Positions 22,222 through 33,445 of a DNA stretch of 64,000 bases are shown here, piece by piece (the stretch's first letter is position 1; each line of letters starts with the position of its first letter). The DNA lies in the NCBI GenBank assembly GCA_038501625.1, contig JAZAYU010000175.1, positions 764,001-828,000 on the forward strand. Reading direction: 5' to 3'. Source of the stretch: Corbicula japonica (Eukaryota > Mollusca > Bivalvia > Venerida > Cyrenidae). The notes under the pieces were generated by a model that saw only the letters and a program-made list of their open reading frames with translations, ran no database searches and was not told the DNA's origin. The position numbers and the translations under genes were made by a program.

Positions 22222-22815
22222 ACGGTCTGAACAGTCAAAACAAGATAAGCTTTTGCAGGAGTATAATGTATTAAAAACAGAAAACAGTAGACTCTCAGAT
22301 AAAGTAGTTGATCTACAAGCCCGATCAATGCGGGATAATCTACAGTTTTTTGACTTCAAAGAGGAGACGAGACAACCGCGGATGAACGGAAAGCTGAAAA
22401 CTGCCGTGAAAAAATATTAAACTTTTGCGAAGACACGCTAGATATTAAGGGCGCTAGACAATCAATTAAATTGCCTAGAGTACATCGCATCGGCAAATTC
22501 ACCGCCGGCAAAACGAGACCAATCGTTGCAAATTTTATATACACTCCAGACAAAATAACAGTTAAGCAGGCTTCTTTTGATAAATTAAAGGACACCGATT
22601 ACAGGGTCAGTGACCAATATCCTAAGGCAATTCAGGAAAAACGCAAAAGTTTAATACCTGACCTAAAGAAGGCTTGTAACGACGGATACGACGCAGTTAT
22701 ATCTTACGACAAGTTAGTGATTCGTGGCAGGCGTACACCGTCTAGACGATCTTCTATACCAACCCAACAGAATTTCAACGCGGAGTCAGAAGAGCCCGAG
22801 ATGCACCAGGGATAG
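22222..22815 (+). pseudogene. LINE ORF1 protein remnant
   Basis: A heptad-like coiled coil (LLQEYNVLKTENSRLSDKV) precedes the diagnostic ARSMRDNLQFF motif. After a one-base frameshift near 22375 come REKILNFCEDTL, PRVHRIGKF, RPIVANF, a KRKSLIPDLKKA segment and ISYDKLVIRG. This is the order of transposase-22/L1-type ORF1 RNA-binding and C-terminal domains, which coat LINE RNA. It ends at TAG (22813-22815); the endonuclease frame continues in the same frame immediately after. Confidence 0.75.
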
Positions 22816-23640
22816 GCTAGTAGCGAACAAAATACTATCTCTGTTCTCCAGTGGAATGTGCAGGGTCTTAGAAACAAACTAGATGATAGTGACTTTTTAA
22901 AATTTATCAAAAGTTACGATTTATTAATTTTTACCGAAACATGGAACACACGAGTGTCAAATATAAACATATACGGTTTTGAATGTATTAACTGTCCAAG
23001 ACCAAAAACCAATAAAAAAGGCCAAACGCAACAGTGGGGCATAACGGTTTATTATAAATCATTCTTAAACGGATTAATAGAGCTTGTAAATATAAATCCT
23101 AATGGTGTATTATGGTTTAAACTACATTCAGATGACAGTGACAAATTTTTAGGCGTTTGTTATATTTCACCGGAGGGCTCGTCGGTCTATAATAGTACAA
23201 ACTCGTCTTTATTCCAGTATGATTTTTTCGATCAATTAACTGTTGATATACAGAGGTACCAACAGTTAGGGGAAATCTTTTTATGCGGAGACATGAACAG
23301 TCGTACAGGAGACTTGTGTGACTATGTGGAAGATTTAAACTTATTGCGTTTTGTAAATTTACCAGAAATTGACTATGCAATTCTCCCACAAAGGAAATCT
23401 TATGACAAAATAGTTAATACTTTTGGTCATAGACTATTAACATTATGTAAGGAAATAATATTCAAATTACTAATGGAAGGTTAGAAGAAGGTGTATTTAC
23501 TTATCACTGTGTAGGTAGGGACAGCCAGGGTTCCAGCGTAGTTGATTACATGATAACTAACTTCAAGAACTTTAATAAAATTTATGAATGTTTTAGAGTT
23601 AAACAAATTTTCTGATCATTGGCCGTATTGAGTATACTTC
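22816..23640 (+). pseudogene. LINE ORF2 endonuclease domain remnant
   Basis: APE-family endonuclease motifs are visible in order: VLQWNVQGLRNK (metal-binding Asn), LLIFTETW (catalytic Glu), FLCGDMNSR (Asp/Asn), GSSVVDYMI and SDHW (catalytic His). The last two lie in shifted frames after breaks near 23455 and 23610. The intact enzyme would nick target DNA for target-primed reverse transcription; this copy cannot. Confidence 0.8.
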
Positions 23641-23649
23641 ACTATTTAA

Positions 23650-24235
23650 AAAGCAGTGTAAACCAGATGAGGAAATATACTCAGAAGCTAAAATCTGCTG
23701 GAACCGTGACGGCCAAGAAAGACTGATTGATTTATTAGAAACAAAAAGAGTTGATCTAGATCAAATATGTGTAAATATTGTTGAAAACATAGGTGACTTA
23801 GATGATAATATAAAATTGTTTACAAACATAATACACGATTGCTCATTTGAAACATATGGAAAAATTATTAATAGAAGAAATGGTACACAAAAGAAACGGA
23901 AATGTGCCTGGTTTGATAATGATTGTAAAGCAGCTAAGAAACAATTTTTACAGGATAAACGAAATTTTAAAATGGTGAATTCAGATCTTAATAAATTCAA
24001 ATTTCTTGAAAGTAGAAGACTGTTTGTAAAAGCAAAACATAGAGCTAGAACAAAATTTAATTACCAAGAGAAAAAAACGTTGTCCGAAATGAGCAAACGC
24101 ACGACAAAGGCATTTTGGAACAAGGTTAACCAATATAGAAATAAAAAAAGCAATTCAAACCATAAAATTAATCTCTCAGAGTTTACCGCGTATTATAAAG
24201 ATCTGCTTAATGTCGAATCAAATATATCAGCAGAC
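23650..24235 (+). pseudogene. LINE ORF2 linker between endonuclease and reverse transcriptase
   Basis: Reads CWNRDGQERLIDLLETKRVD and then CAWFDNDCKAAKKQFLQDKR, then ARTKFNYQEKKTLSEMSKR and AFWNKVNQYRNKK. The WF-(N/D)-xx-C-xxA-(K/R) and FWxxV patterns are typical of the region before RT in APE LINEs. The frame remains open until tandem repeat begins. Confidence 0.75.
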
Positions 24236-24261
24236 CGAACCGGCAATGTAGATTTTATACA

Positions 24262-24355
24262 TATCCATATATATCGACCCATCATCAGATTTTTATATCC
24301 ACCCATCATCAGATTTCTATATCGACCCATCATCAGATTTCTATATCAGCTTGGC
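24262..24355 (+). repeat. 24-bp minisatellite, four units
   Basis: Repeats of the type 'tatcgacccatcatcagatt' abut the truncated end of the LINE, marking the break point. Confidence 0.8.
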
Positions 24356-24379
24356 ATCAAATTTCATTGTCGGCTCTAG

Positions 24380-25150
24380 AAAAGAGCATTTTCCCCTGCA
24401 CAGTCATTATTGCAAAAATTTACACAATGATTCAAAAAATCAGATAAAATGTGATATTTTTACTTGGCTCATCTAAAATCTTTAATCGTTTAATAAATTT
24501 TATCTATTCCTATATTGATTTTGCATAGAACAAAGTCGCGAAAAATTGTGACAATTGTAAACTGATGTGCCAGCACATTTACTGCAAAAGTAACATAATA
24601 AAACGGAAAGAAAAATGACTGAAAATAGGAACTACAATAAATAATTTAGTATAATTTCAAAGCTTACTGGCATTTATCCAGTATATCACTGAAAGTATTG
24701 CGATTTTAAATTTCGTGTTGCATACGTCGCAGCTAGTCCCGAAGTGAATGAAGATAATAAACTAATTAAAAGTTCAACTTTTTTTGTCCGAATAATTTCA
24801 CAATATTAAATTTTTTACCAGATCGAATTTTAAAAATAAATATAGAACATAAAATTGCCGGTTTCCAACGTGTCTCCTTCATTTCTGTATCTGACACCCT
24901 CCCCGCAGAGTTGTCGATCTTTGGATATACGTTTGTATATCACACCGCAATTGGGCCGATATTGAAAGATCCGACTTTTAAAAATGAGAATTAGTATGAG
25001 AAATTGACGCTAAAATTTGACGGAAAATATGGGAAATATCAATAAAATATAGAACGGAACATATTTTCACAATATAATTGCACTATACAGTTGGATGCTT
25101 ATATCGGGAATATATCGGACCAATAACATAAACTGATATCACTTTGTCCT
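24380..25150. other. Intergenic or intronic sequence, nothing recognised
   Basis: AT-rich, no supported exon. It lies between the LINE remnant and the HEPN-like exon. Confidence 0.4.
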
Positions 25151-25165
25151 GTTGTATCCTTCTAG

Positions 25166-25485
25166 CGGTCACGCAAATATAGATACATGGGATATAACAC
25201 TTCTTTCAATTTTACTTCAACGACTATTTCGAAACAAAATGAATCCCATTATACGATGTCATATTGATTTAATACGTGCGATATGGAATGATTTCAAACA
25301 TAAATCAGGAACTACGAAAGTCACAGACGATGAGTTTGAATCGATCTGGTCAGATTTAAAACTAGCAACACTTAAAATAGCTAACTACGCTAAAGGTAGC
25401 GTGTATGCAGATGAAATAAGCAAGGAAATCATGGAAACCAAGATTAAGTGGCTCAACACTACTCCTTTTGCGGAACCGATGCGAT
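25166..25485 (+). CDS. HEPN-like (DZIP3 type) domain exon
   Basis: Open frame with ANIDTWDITLLSILLQRL, then HIDLIRAIWNDFKHKSGTT, FESIWSDLKLATLKI and ANYAKGSVYADEI. From memory of the family this matches the alpha-helical HEPN domain of DZIP3-like proteins expanded in bivalves, where such domains sit ahead of P-loop or signalling modules. An acceptor (GTATCCTTCTAG) gives the start. The codons just before it (LYPSS) also fit the family, so the exon could begin earlier, though a TGA lies 17 bp upstream of those. Donor is CGAT|GTAAGT, phase 1. It is the first coding element upstream of the plus-strand kinase (6.5 kb), on the same strand; whether they form one gene is unproven. HEPN identification is moderate because the Rx4-6H motif is not clean. 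Confidence 0.5.
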
Positions 25486-26590
25486 GTAAGTTCTCAATTC
25501 ATTTTTAATACTTTCCTGTTTGTGTGGTCATAATTTATTGACACATTGAAAATTTTTCCAAATAATGCTTACCTTCAAATAGATAAAAGGAAAGACAACA
25601 AATTCGAGAACAGTTGTTTAGCCAGTAGAGGATTGTGTTAAAGCGGATGGCCCTTTTCTTTCCTTGCTTATTTTCTTTATTTTTTATATATAGACAAATT
25701 AACCAGTTTTTGTTTTGATTTCTAAGTTTAAAATTAGATTTTATCATATAAGAAGTAGGCAACATGAAATGTATACCAACACCGTGTTTATTTGGCGAAA
25801 AGAAAAAAAAACAAGAAAAATAATTACAAAAGCCAGTAATATATCAACATAAATAGTTTGGTTTAGTGTATAAATCATTTTATCGGTATTAAAAAGAATT
25901 TGTTAAAAACCTGCGAAGAGTCACTAAATAGAGATAAAAATAACTACCACGCACTTTAGTAACGACTTGCATATGTACACTACATCAGAGGTCGTCTAAA
26001 AATCAACATTATCTGACAAATCGCTGTCAAAGGCGAGTTGAAAGTATGCTTATATATCTCTAACTGTAGATATTTACATACATCAGTGAACGTTTAAGCC
26101 TGAGAAATCAATGACAATGCTTTCGAATGAAGCCTTATAAAACACTTGAGCTATTGATGTGCCGTTGGTTTAGTTATTGACTCTCCCAATTCTTATTTCA
26201 CCCATGGTCGATCTTTATATGTTTTCCAAATCCTTCATTTGTGCTTATGCCTTTCGTTTTACTGTGTTTTTTAATGTAAGAACTCGCATCTACATAATGG
26301 GTAAACGGCGTTAGAAAGAAGTCTTAGTTTTCTGGCCATCATGTTTGTTATTGCGAGTGAATATAGATATTTTTACAAAGTATTTAAGCTATTTGCTATA
26401 AAAAAAATACTGTTTATTATATTTATTTTTGTTCTCTGATCAGTGTTATTTTTATAGGAAAATTAATTTATCTGAATAAAAAAATCATTACATATTGTAT
26501 CAGGATTTTTTTGTCTGTTAAGTACAACAGCTAATTCCGGGTTGAAATCAGTTCAAACGGTATTGAGTTTTATTTGACTTACCCTGTATA
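25486..26590. other. Intron or intergenic sequence after HEPN-like exon
   Basis: No exon or repeat recognised; AT-rich. Confidence 0.4.
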
Positions 26591-26602
26591 TGGTGAAGTA
26601 TA

Positions 26603-27160
26603 CACTCAACAAAAGTTCTAATTGGTCATTAATTGTATATGTTTACAATGTATGCCAATTTCTTTTCTTTCCTACGTCACGAGAGGTTGTGAAAAGAACT
26701 GTTTTGTCTTGTAATCAATTATCTAATGTCTTTTTAATCCTTATTGATTGTTTTCTTAAATTTATCCAATACCATTTACATACACCGCTGGGTCAAAATT
26801 AGAACTGTCTTTAATTGAAAGAGAGGTACTTTAAAAATTGGATACTTTTAAAAGGGTTTATTTAAACAAATGTGATGTTGATTAATCAGATTTCATGTTT
26901 TTCCTATTAATGAAGGGTCCTATTGAAACAAAACAAGGTATTAAGAGCAAATTTCTGTTTGCTTGACCTTTTTTATGCAAGAAATGCATTTTTAGCAAAC
27001 TGAAGGAAAACTCTCGCCAAACTGTTCCAAAGTCAATTATTACAATAGTAAAGCTTCAGTTGAAGACAGTTGTTGATTTGTGATCATAAATAGTGAATTC
27101 AATGTCCTTCTAATAAAACATTACGGACAAAATGTGACAAATTAGAACTTTTGTTGAGTG
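26603..27160. mobile_element. 558-bp Tc1/mariner-type MITE
   Basis: Terminal inverted repeats CACTCAACAAAAGTTCTAAT at the left and ATTAGAACTTTTGTTGAGTG at the right are perfect over at least 20 bp. TA flanks both ends (26601-26602 and 27161-27162), the mariner target duplication. There is no transposase frame, so it is non-autonomous. Confidence 0.85.
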
Positions 27161-27544
27161 TATGTCATAATAAAAACACAACATTTTGGATTGGTTTGTT
27201 AATTTTTTTAGATTAATTGGTTGAAAGAACAGATGCTTTCGTAAAATACGTTTCATATATTGCTCTTAATGGCTTAAACAACTCATCTGGAAATTCTGAA
27301 AATCTCATTTTTGTTTTATGAATCCGATTCGTTCGACCTTGCCTATCGTTGAACTATGCATCAAGAATCATAGCTAAAAGTAGAGGAGAAGAGAGCATGG
27401 TTATACAATGATGAGTTTCAAAATAGACGCCACGATTTTAAACGTCGCCTGTAGTTTTGAATTAAATATGGGCATCGGCGATAAAACTTTCAAAAACGTT
27501 TACATGACTTGGTGTTATCGATAACCATGTTTTAAAAAAGTGAA

Positions 27545-27700
27545 AAATCTATGTCAGGAATGGCCACATCCAGCAGACACAGCCTCCCCACACAGCCAAA
27601 AAGTAGAGAGGAAAAGAGAGCATAATATTACAATAATCAGTTTCAAAATGGACGCCACAGACAATTAACAAAAGTGAGAACTTGAGGTTTTTTATGCAAA
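27545..27700 (+). repeat. Dispersed repeat family A, copy
   Basis: Has 'atgtcaggaatggccacatcc', 'cacagcctccccacacagcc', 'agagagcat' and 'caaaatggacgccacagaca' in family order; similar blocks are at 38683. Confidence 0.7.
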
Positions 27701-28084
27701 TATTACGTTGAACACTGAAATCTTTAACATAGCTGCCCACTTTATTAAAGCGAACAAGCTGTAAGATATAAAGCCAGCAAGATGTTGCTCTGGGAACATC
27801 GCTGTCTAAAAATCAAAACGGCACAATTATATAATTAAAATCATCTATTTTATAATATAATAATTTGTATTTGCCTAACCATTTTCAATACAAAGATTTA
27901 TGTGCAGGAAACATCCTTGTTTACCCGTGTTTTCTTCTGGTGGATTTCATAAGGCTACATTTCATGGAAAATGGTTAAATCTCATATTAAACAAGTCATC
28001 AAGGTTCCTTAAGGTGTTGTCAAAGACTGTAATTAAGTCGCATTGATGTTTGGATTAAAATTGTCCTTTTTATTGTTGTAAATA

Positions 28085-28190
28085 TTGAGTTGCTTCCAGC
28101 CCGGGGCTAGACGGTGTGGGCAGTAATATGCACTTCCATTACTGCCCATGAACAGGCTCAATAAAACCAAGCCTGCAATAGTTTCATATG
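28085..28190 (+). repeat. Dispersed repeat family B, copy
   Basis: 'gctagacggtgtggg..agtaatatgca...attactgcccatgaacaggctcaata' recurs at 42015-42115 and, inverted, at about 31470-31565. Confidence 0.65.
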
Positions 28191-28482
28191 TGGCACAGAT
28201 CCATTATCAGCGCATTTCCCCCTTTAAGTTTTTCGTTCCATGAAAATTTAATATCGATTCTTTTCATTTCTTATATGTGCAACAATATTGATGTACATAT
28301 TAGGGTTGTAAAACAGGACAGTGTATTCGTGGCTGATTTACCGTTCCTACTAGAGGTTACGCAAACGAAATAGTTATCCTAAATTGTTGCGTTTTATTTG
28401 AATTTCGAAGAATTTTGTTTGAATATTGAAGAAGAAAGAGAGGAAAATATTGAATCATTGGAATTCGTCGTAGATCACAGTA

Positions 28483-28568
28483 TCCCAACCCTCGTGCTAT
28501 GCTTTTCAGAGAGAAACTTTGCAGAGCCTCGTTTCGCCTGGAAAGCATTACCCTCGGGTTGGGAAACT
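28483..28568. repeat. Imperfect hairpin element
   Basis: CCCAACCCTCGTGCTATGC is answered by GCATTACCCTCGGGTTGGG about 50 bp later; the core ends are complementary over about 20 bp. Likely the core of a small foldback repeat. Confidence 0.55.
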
Positions 28569-29419
28569 TGATCTTCGCCGAATAACAACAATAGATTCTC
28601 TTTGTTCTTTTAAAGAAGTCAGGTAATATATTAAGAGTATGGATAAATTTAAGTAGTAGTTGTGCAAGAACTGGAGTTAGCAATAAAATGTGCTTTTATT
28701 GTGTTTTGTGCATTTTAGACACCAATACATAGTAGGTAATTTATCTTGTTTTCGCTCAACAATGTTTCTAAATTTTGTTATATGTAGAGTGTACATGTAT
28801 GCAGTTACCAGTATCCCCCTCTGATGAAGACGTTATTGTATATATATTTGTACTATTAAGCTTTTCAGTTGGAATATTGATATAGACTATCCGCCACTCT
28901 ATAATGAAAATAGTATAAAAAGCCTTATCTGGTGTTAAAATAAATCTGTTATGAAAGTTAGATAGTATTTAAGGTATGGAAATCCACAATATAATCATTT
29001 TGATACTAACAGGAATGCATTTTCATGTCATGTTAATATACACAACACATTAAACTAATATTTGGTGTTCCGCCGAACGCATGTGTCGCCTGCTTTCAAA
29101 AATTTGAAATGTGGGCCTATGTTTTATCATATATAATAAAAATATGTAATTCAAGTTGCATTGCTATACTACCAATTTTAACTCATCAGTTATTATTATT
29201 GTATATTTCAATTATAAGCAAAATAAAGTTTCAGGTTATAATTGTTCGAAGGAGCACAACTCATAACAGATATAACTTCATTAAAACAGATGTCATATAT
29301 CTATTGTTTCAAAAGAAGAAATTATTTCCAAGTTATAAGCAATTAAGTTTCAGGTTTGTGTTAATTGAAAGGGGCATAACTAAAAAAAAGGTTAATCAGG
29401 AGTAATCATTCTCAGTGTC

Positions 29420-31140
29420 GCAGATTGCTTTGTTGATGCAGTTGACATATTTCAAATATATAAGTAAAAATCTCAAGTACTTTCAATGTTATAGGCAACG
29501 TTAAGTATCATATCAAAGTCATTTAAATGGGGCATAAGTTAAAAAAAAAACAGTGAAACAGATGTTATCATTCTTGTTGTCAAACATGGATTTGCTGATG
29601 AATATGATATCGTCTAATTATTAGGCTAACGGGACAATGACTTAAAGTTACAGACAACATAAAGTTCCAAATTAAAGTCATTTGAAAGGGACATTATTCC
29701 AAAAATGGTCAAACAGGAGTTACCATAATTGTTGCTATAGATGGCTTTCTTTAGGCAGATGATATATTCCACGTACTATGTTTATAGTACAAGTACTTTC
29801 AAAGTTAAAGGCAACATACGGGTTCATATTAAAGTCATTTGAAAGTAAAACATGAGTTATCATTCTTGTTGTCAGAGATGGTTTTGTTACAACAGATAAT
29901 ATATTCCAAGTATTGTTTACGAGAAAAGAGCTTTCAAAGTTGTAAGCAACATTCAGTTTCATTAAATTCATTTGAAAGGAGCATAACTACATGTAAATAA
30001 ATAGTGAAACAATTGTCATCATTCTTGTTGTCACAGATGGCCTTTTTTTTCGTGCAGATGATATATTCCCAGTATTAAGTTAATATGAAAAATACTTTCA
30101 AAGTTATAGGCAACATTAAGTTCCATATTTATGTCTTTGAAAAATACTGAAACATGAGTTATCAATCTTGTTGTCACTGATCGTTTTGTTCATGCAAATG
30201 ATATATTAAAAGTATTAAGTTTGTAGAACAAGCACTTTTTAAGTTAAAGGCAAATTTAAGTTCCATATTAAAAGTCATTATAAAGGGAAATTATTAAAAA
30301 TATAGTGAAACAGGAGTTATCAATCTTGTTGTCAGAGATGATTTTGTTCATGCAGATGATAGATTCCAATTGTTTACTTAATAGGATAAGGACTTTCAAA
30401 GAAATAGGCAATAATACGTTCCATATTAAAGTCATCTGAAAGGGAAATACCTAAAAAAACTAAACAGGAGTTATCATTCTTGTTCTCACTGATGGCTTTG
30501 TTCATGCAAATGATATATTCCAAATGATAGTGCCCTAGCTGGGAGCGAACCCGTACCGTCACGGCGACAGCGCAACCCCAAAAATGGTTGATCGGATAGC
30601 CCTGATATACGTAACAATCACTGCAGGACATCGGTAACGGGTTATTTTACTGATAACAGTACTTCCTATATGTACGGGGAGACTTTTTACGACCACCACA
30701 CTGCACAAATAGCGCTAAAGTGAATAAGTATTAAGTTATTAGGATAAGTACTTTCAAAGTTATAGGCAACATTGAGTTTCATATTAAAGTTCCATTATAA
30801 AGTCATTTGAAAGGGGCACAACTCAAAAATACTGAAACAGGAGTTACATGTATCATTATTGTTGTCACAGATGGCGTTGCTCATGCAGATGATATATTCC
30901 AAGTATTAAGTTAATAGGACAATTACTTTCAAAGTTATGGGCAACATTAAGTTTCAAATTAAAGTTCCATTATAAAGTCATTTGAAAGGGGCATAACTCA
31001 AAAATTACTGAAACAGGAGTTATCTTTCTTGTTGTCACAGATGTGTTGTTCATGCAGATGATATATTCCAAGTATTAAGTTAATAGGACAAGTACTTTCA
31101 AAGTTATAGGCAACATTAAGTTTCATATTAAAGTTGGGGG
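29420..31140 (+). repeat. Minisatellite array, 150-170-bp units
   Basis: At least nine units share 'ttcaaagttataggcaacat', 'aaagtcatttgaaaggg.cataac', 'gaaacaggagttatcattct' and 'tgttgtcacagatgg'. The anchors occur near 29572, 29740, 29865, 30025, 30165, 30325, 30475, 30855 and 31025. The larger gap after 30475 is a nested insertion. The array ends in a cgacg-rich tail (31140-31200). Confidence 0.85.
30525..30715 (-). repeat. SINE-like insertion nested in the minisatellite
   Basis: The minus strand has a B-box-like GGTTCGCTCCC (30541-30551) next to a GCGCTGTCGCCGTGACGG stretch. The other end (tgtacggggagac.tt..acgacc..c.aaactgcacaa) matches 390-425. Array periodicity resumes either side, so it inserted after array formation. 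Confidence 0.55.
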
Positions 31141-31459
31141 ACTTCCGGACGACGCAGCCGACGACTACGATGGCGACAACGTCGCCGGACAATAGGATAC
31201 CTATCGCAGGCGACACAATAAAAATAAAAGTTTGTTCATGTTGAAAATGATTAAAGTAGTTTCAATGCAGAGGATTAATGCTAGATGATGTAAATGGGTT
31301 TGATTTTGAAGGCAAATAAGCACATGCCTTTTACTTATAATGTACTAAGTTGAAAACGGAAAGAAATTCAATGTCAAAGCCGCACTTCGTTTCTGTGAAG
31401 TATTGTACTATCTACTAATTCTTTGGAATACGTGAACAAGGTACTATGAAAGCGACTGA

Positions 31460-31570
31460 ACACGACTTATATGAACATATCGCAGGTTCGGTTTGATTGA
31501 GCCTGCTCATGCAAAATAATGGAAATTCGTATAACTGTATAACTGCACACGCCGTCTAGCGAAGAGATAT
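31460..31570 (-). repeat. Dispersed repeat family B, inverted copy
   Basis: 'cgcaggttcggtttgattgagcctgctcatg' and 'cacgccgtctagcg' are the reverse complement of the family seen at 28.1 and 42.0 kb. Confidence 0.65.
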
Positions 31571-31986
31571 TATATTATTACATTTAAAGATCAGATTTTT
31601 GTTCTTTTTATAATCCTCTTGTTTTATGGGCTTTACATTACATGTATGATAAATAATTATTATTTGTGCAATTTAAAAGGCCGATAATGTACATTGTAAC
31701 CTATTTAGCTAGTTTAAGAAACTTACTATGTGCTTATACCAATTCAGAAGAAGTGAAAAGGCCAATAAGGAAAGATGTAACAGTTTTTTTAATTCGTTTT
31801 TTTTAGAGATTTTAACATTTCGTTAATCAATCGTAATTAGTTAACTATCACGGTGACAGTAGAAAAACCATTTACAATGGTATTGAGTGTGATAATTGCA
31901 TAATGTTACATTCATTCATACAATTTATAAATAAAAGATACACTGTAACAACTATTTTGTCATTATTATTTTATTAAAAGTTTTAG

Positions 31987-32139
31987 ATACACACGTTCAT
32001 ACTAATCGGGATATCACCGTGTATGGTGGCAGACTGATCAAGTTTACAGCAGATGAAATGGGACAAATTGTTTAATATTGTACTGACGAGAACTGAAATA
32101 GAATTGGGCAAGGCTCGTTTGGGGCAGTGGTATTTAAAA
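31987..32139 (+). pseudogene. Kinase glycine-loop exon with two stops
   Basis: Acceptor AAAAGTTTTAG starts a frame reading THVHTNRDITVYGGRLIKF, then TADEMGQIV, a TAA (32073-32075), YCTDEN, a TGA (32094-32096) and NRIGQGSFGAVVFK with the GxGxxG nucleotide-binding loop. Both stops can be explained by single C-to-T changes. It ends in phase 1 (A|GTAATT), which fits the next exon (GT|GAT): A+GT gives Ser. Confidence 0.72.
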
Positions 32140-33294
32140 GTAATTTGTTTGTTCCTTAGAACCATGCTACATCAGATTACTGTGGAATTTTTTTGAAGAT
32201 GTGCACAAGTTCACTTCTTCACTCTTTTTGTCTTTCTGAATAAGACTATGGCTAACATACAAACATGCATGATTGTTTTGTTTTAAGTTTAAGGTGGAGG
32301 GGACCCAATTTTTTTCGCGTCACCTGACGAAATTTCGCATATATATAATTGAGCATAGGCCTGATTTGGATATGTGCTTGTTTGTTTGTTTTATGAGCCG
32401 TTTCGAAACTAAAAATATTCACAATATACCACATACGTCACTTTGAGACGTCTGTCAAATTTCCCGCGTTCAAGCAACAAAATACAATATATCAATCAAT
32501 TTTATTTTGATTTCTACGAAATTACATTATCTAGTGCGTCTTACAAATTACTTAATATATCACATACCTTCCGGTGTTGGAGTGTAATAACACCCGTTAT
32601 ATATTTTCGATATATAACTAGTAATATATCGTAGCCGAATCACTATTCATCAGCGATCAAAACAAATTTATGAAAATGACTTACTTCTGCCATCTGACCA
32701 CACCAGGCAAGCAATCAACTTCTTTAAGGAACTTAAGCATCCCTTATATTGATAATATCCACGGAAAATATAACTTTCTGACATCTTGTTTACTCCGTAA
32801 GATAGCAATACGCCGAAAGTCTATGATGAAATTCAACAACAGCAACAAAGCCATTTACATTTCATTTAAATCGAAAACAAAATGACCCAGACGCTGACAT
32901 CGTTTCCAAAACATCGTCGGTGTGATCTTACAATATCCCCGAAACAAATAAAAACACGAGAAACACATTTTCAATCCAAATTATGCGTTTATATTCAGCA
33001 AATTTCAATGTTGTCATATGCCGTTATGAAAGTTTACACAAATTACGCCATACAGAAGATCGATTTATTTAATTAAACACAACTGCAGAAGCCTATAACT
33101 GGTAGATTATTTTATCTAGACTGTAGCGCAGTTAATATTTTTGAGTTATTTTTACTTATGTTGTCAAATGGGAAAACGGTAAGATAAATTCTTTGGGAAC
33201 TAGCTTATGTAACATCGTAATTTCGCTCTACTAGGCGATAGAAAGAGACAATTAATGGATTTTGCTTTTTTTTTCAGGGTTTATGATAAATAGA

Positions 33295-33445
33295 ATACAT
33301 TATTCGTGTTCATTTTATACTAAAATTATTAAACACGTAATCTAAATCGATATAAAACTCGGCAAAAGCCTCGTTTTATATCGATTTAGACGACTCGTTT
33401 AATAATTTCAGTATAAAATGATCACTCATGTTGTATCTTCTATGT
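33295..33445. mobile_element. Palindromic MITE/foldback element
   Basis: Arms of roughly 60 bp (CATTTTATACT-AAATTATTAAAC and CTAAATCGATATAAAAC on the left, mirrored on the right) are separated by about 10 bp. They form one long imperfect hairpin centred near 33365. Confidence 0.75.

Larger units (their letters stand above)
22216..24240 (+). mobile_element. Non-LTR retrotransposon fragment (ORF1 + endonuclease + linker), 3'-truncated
   Basis: Order is coiled-coil/RNA-binding ORF1, APE-type endonuclease, then the basic linker that normally precedes reverse transcriptase. No reverse-transcriptase motif (for example FADD) follows; the sequence stops near 24240 at a short tandem repeat. At least three frameshifts are visible (about 22375, 23455, 23610), so the copy is dead. 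A CR1/L2/jockey-type APE LINE fits; the clade is uncertain. Confidence 0.8.

Noticed and set aside
24110..24379. C-terminal extension of the LINE frame into HIYRPIIRFLY repeats
   Set aside because: These residues come from the 24-bp minisatellite after the LINE breaks off.
29420..31140. CRISPR-like regular repeat spacing
   Set aside because: Units are 150-170-bp degenerate tandem copies with no short identical repeats separated by unique spacers, and the DNA is eukaryotic.
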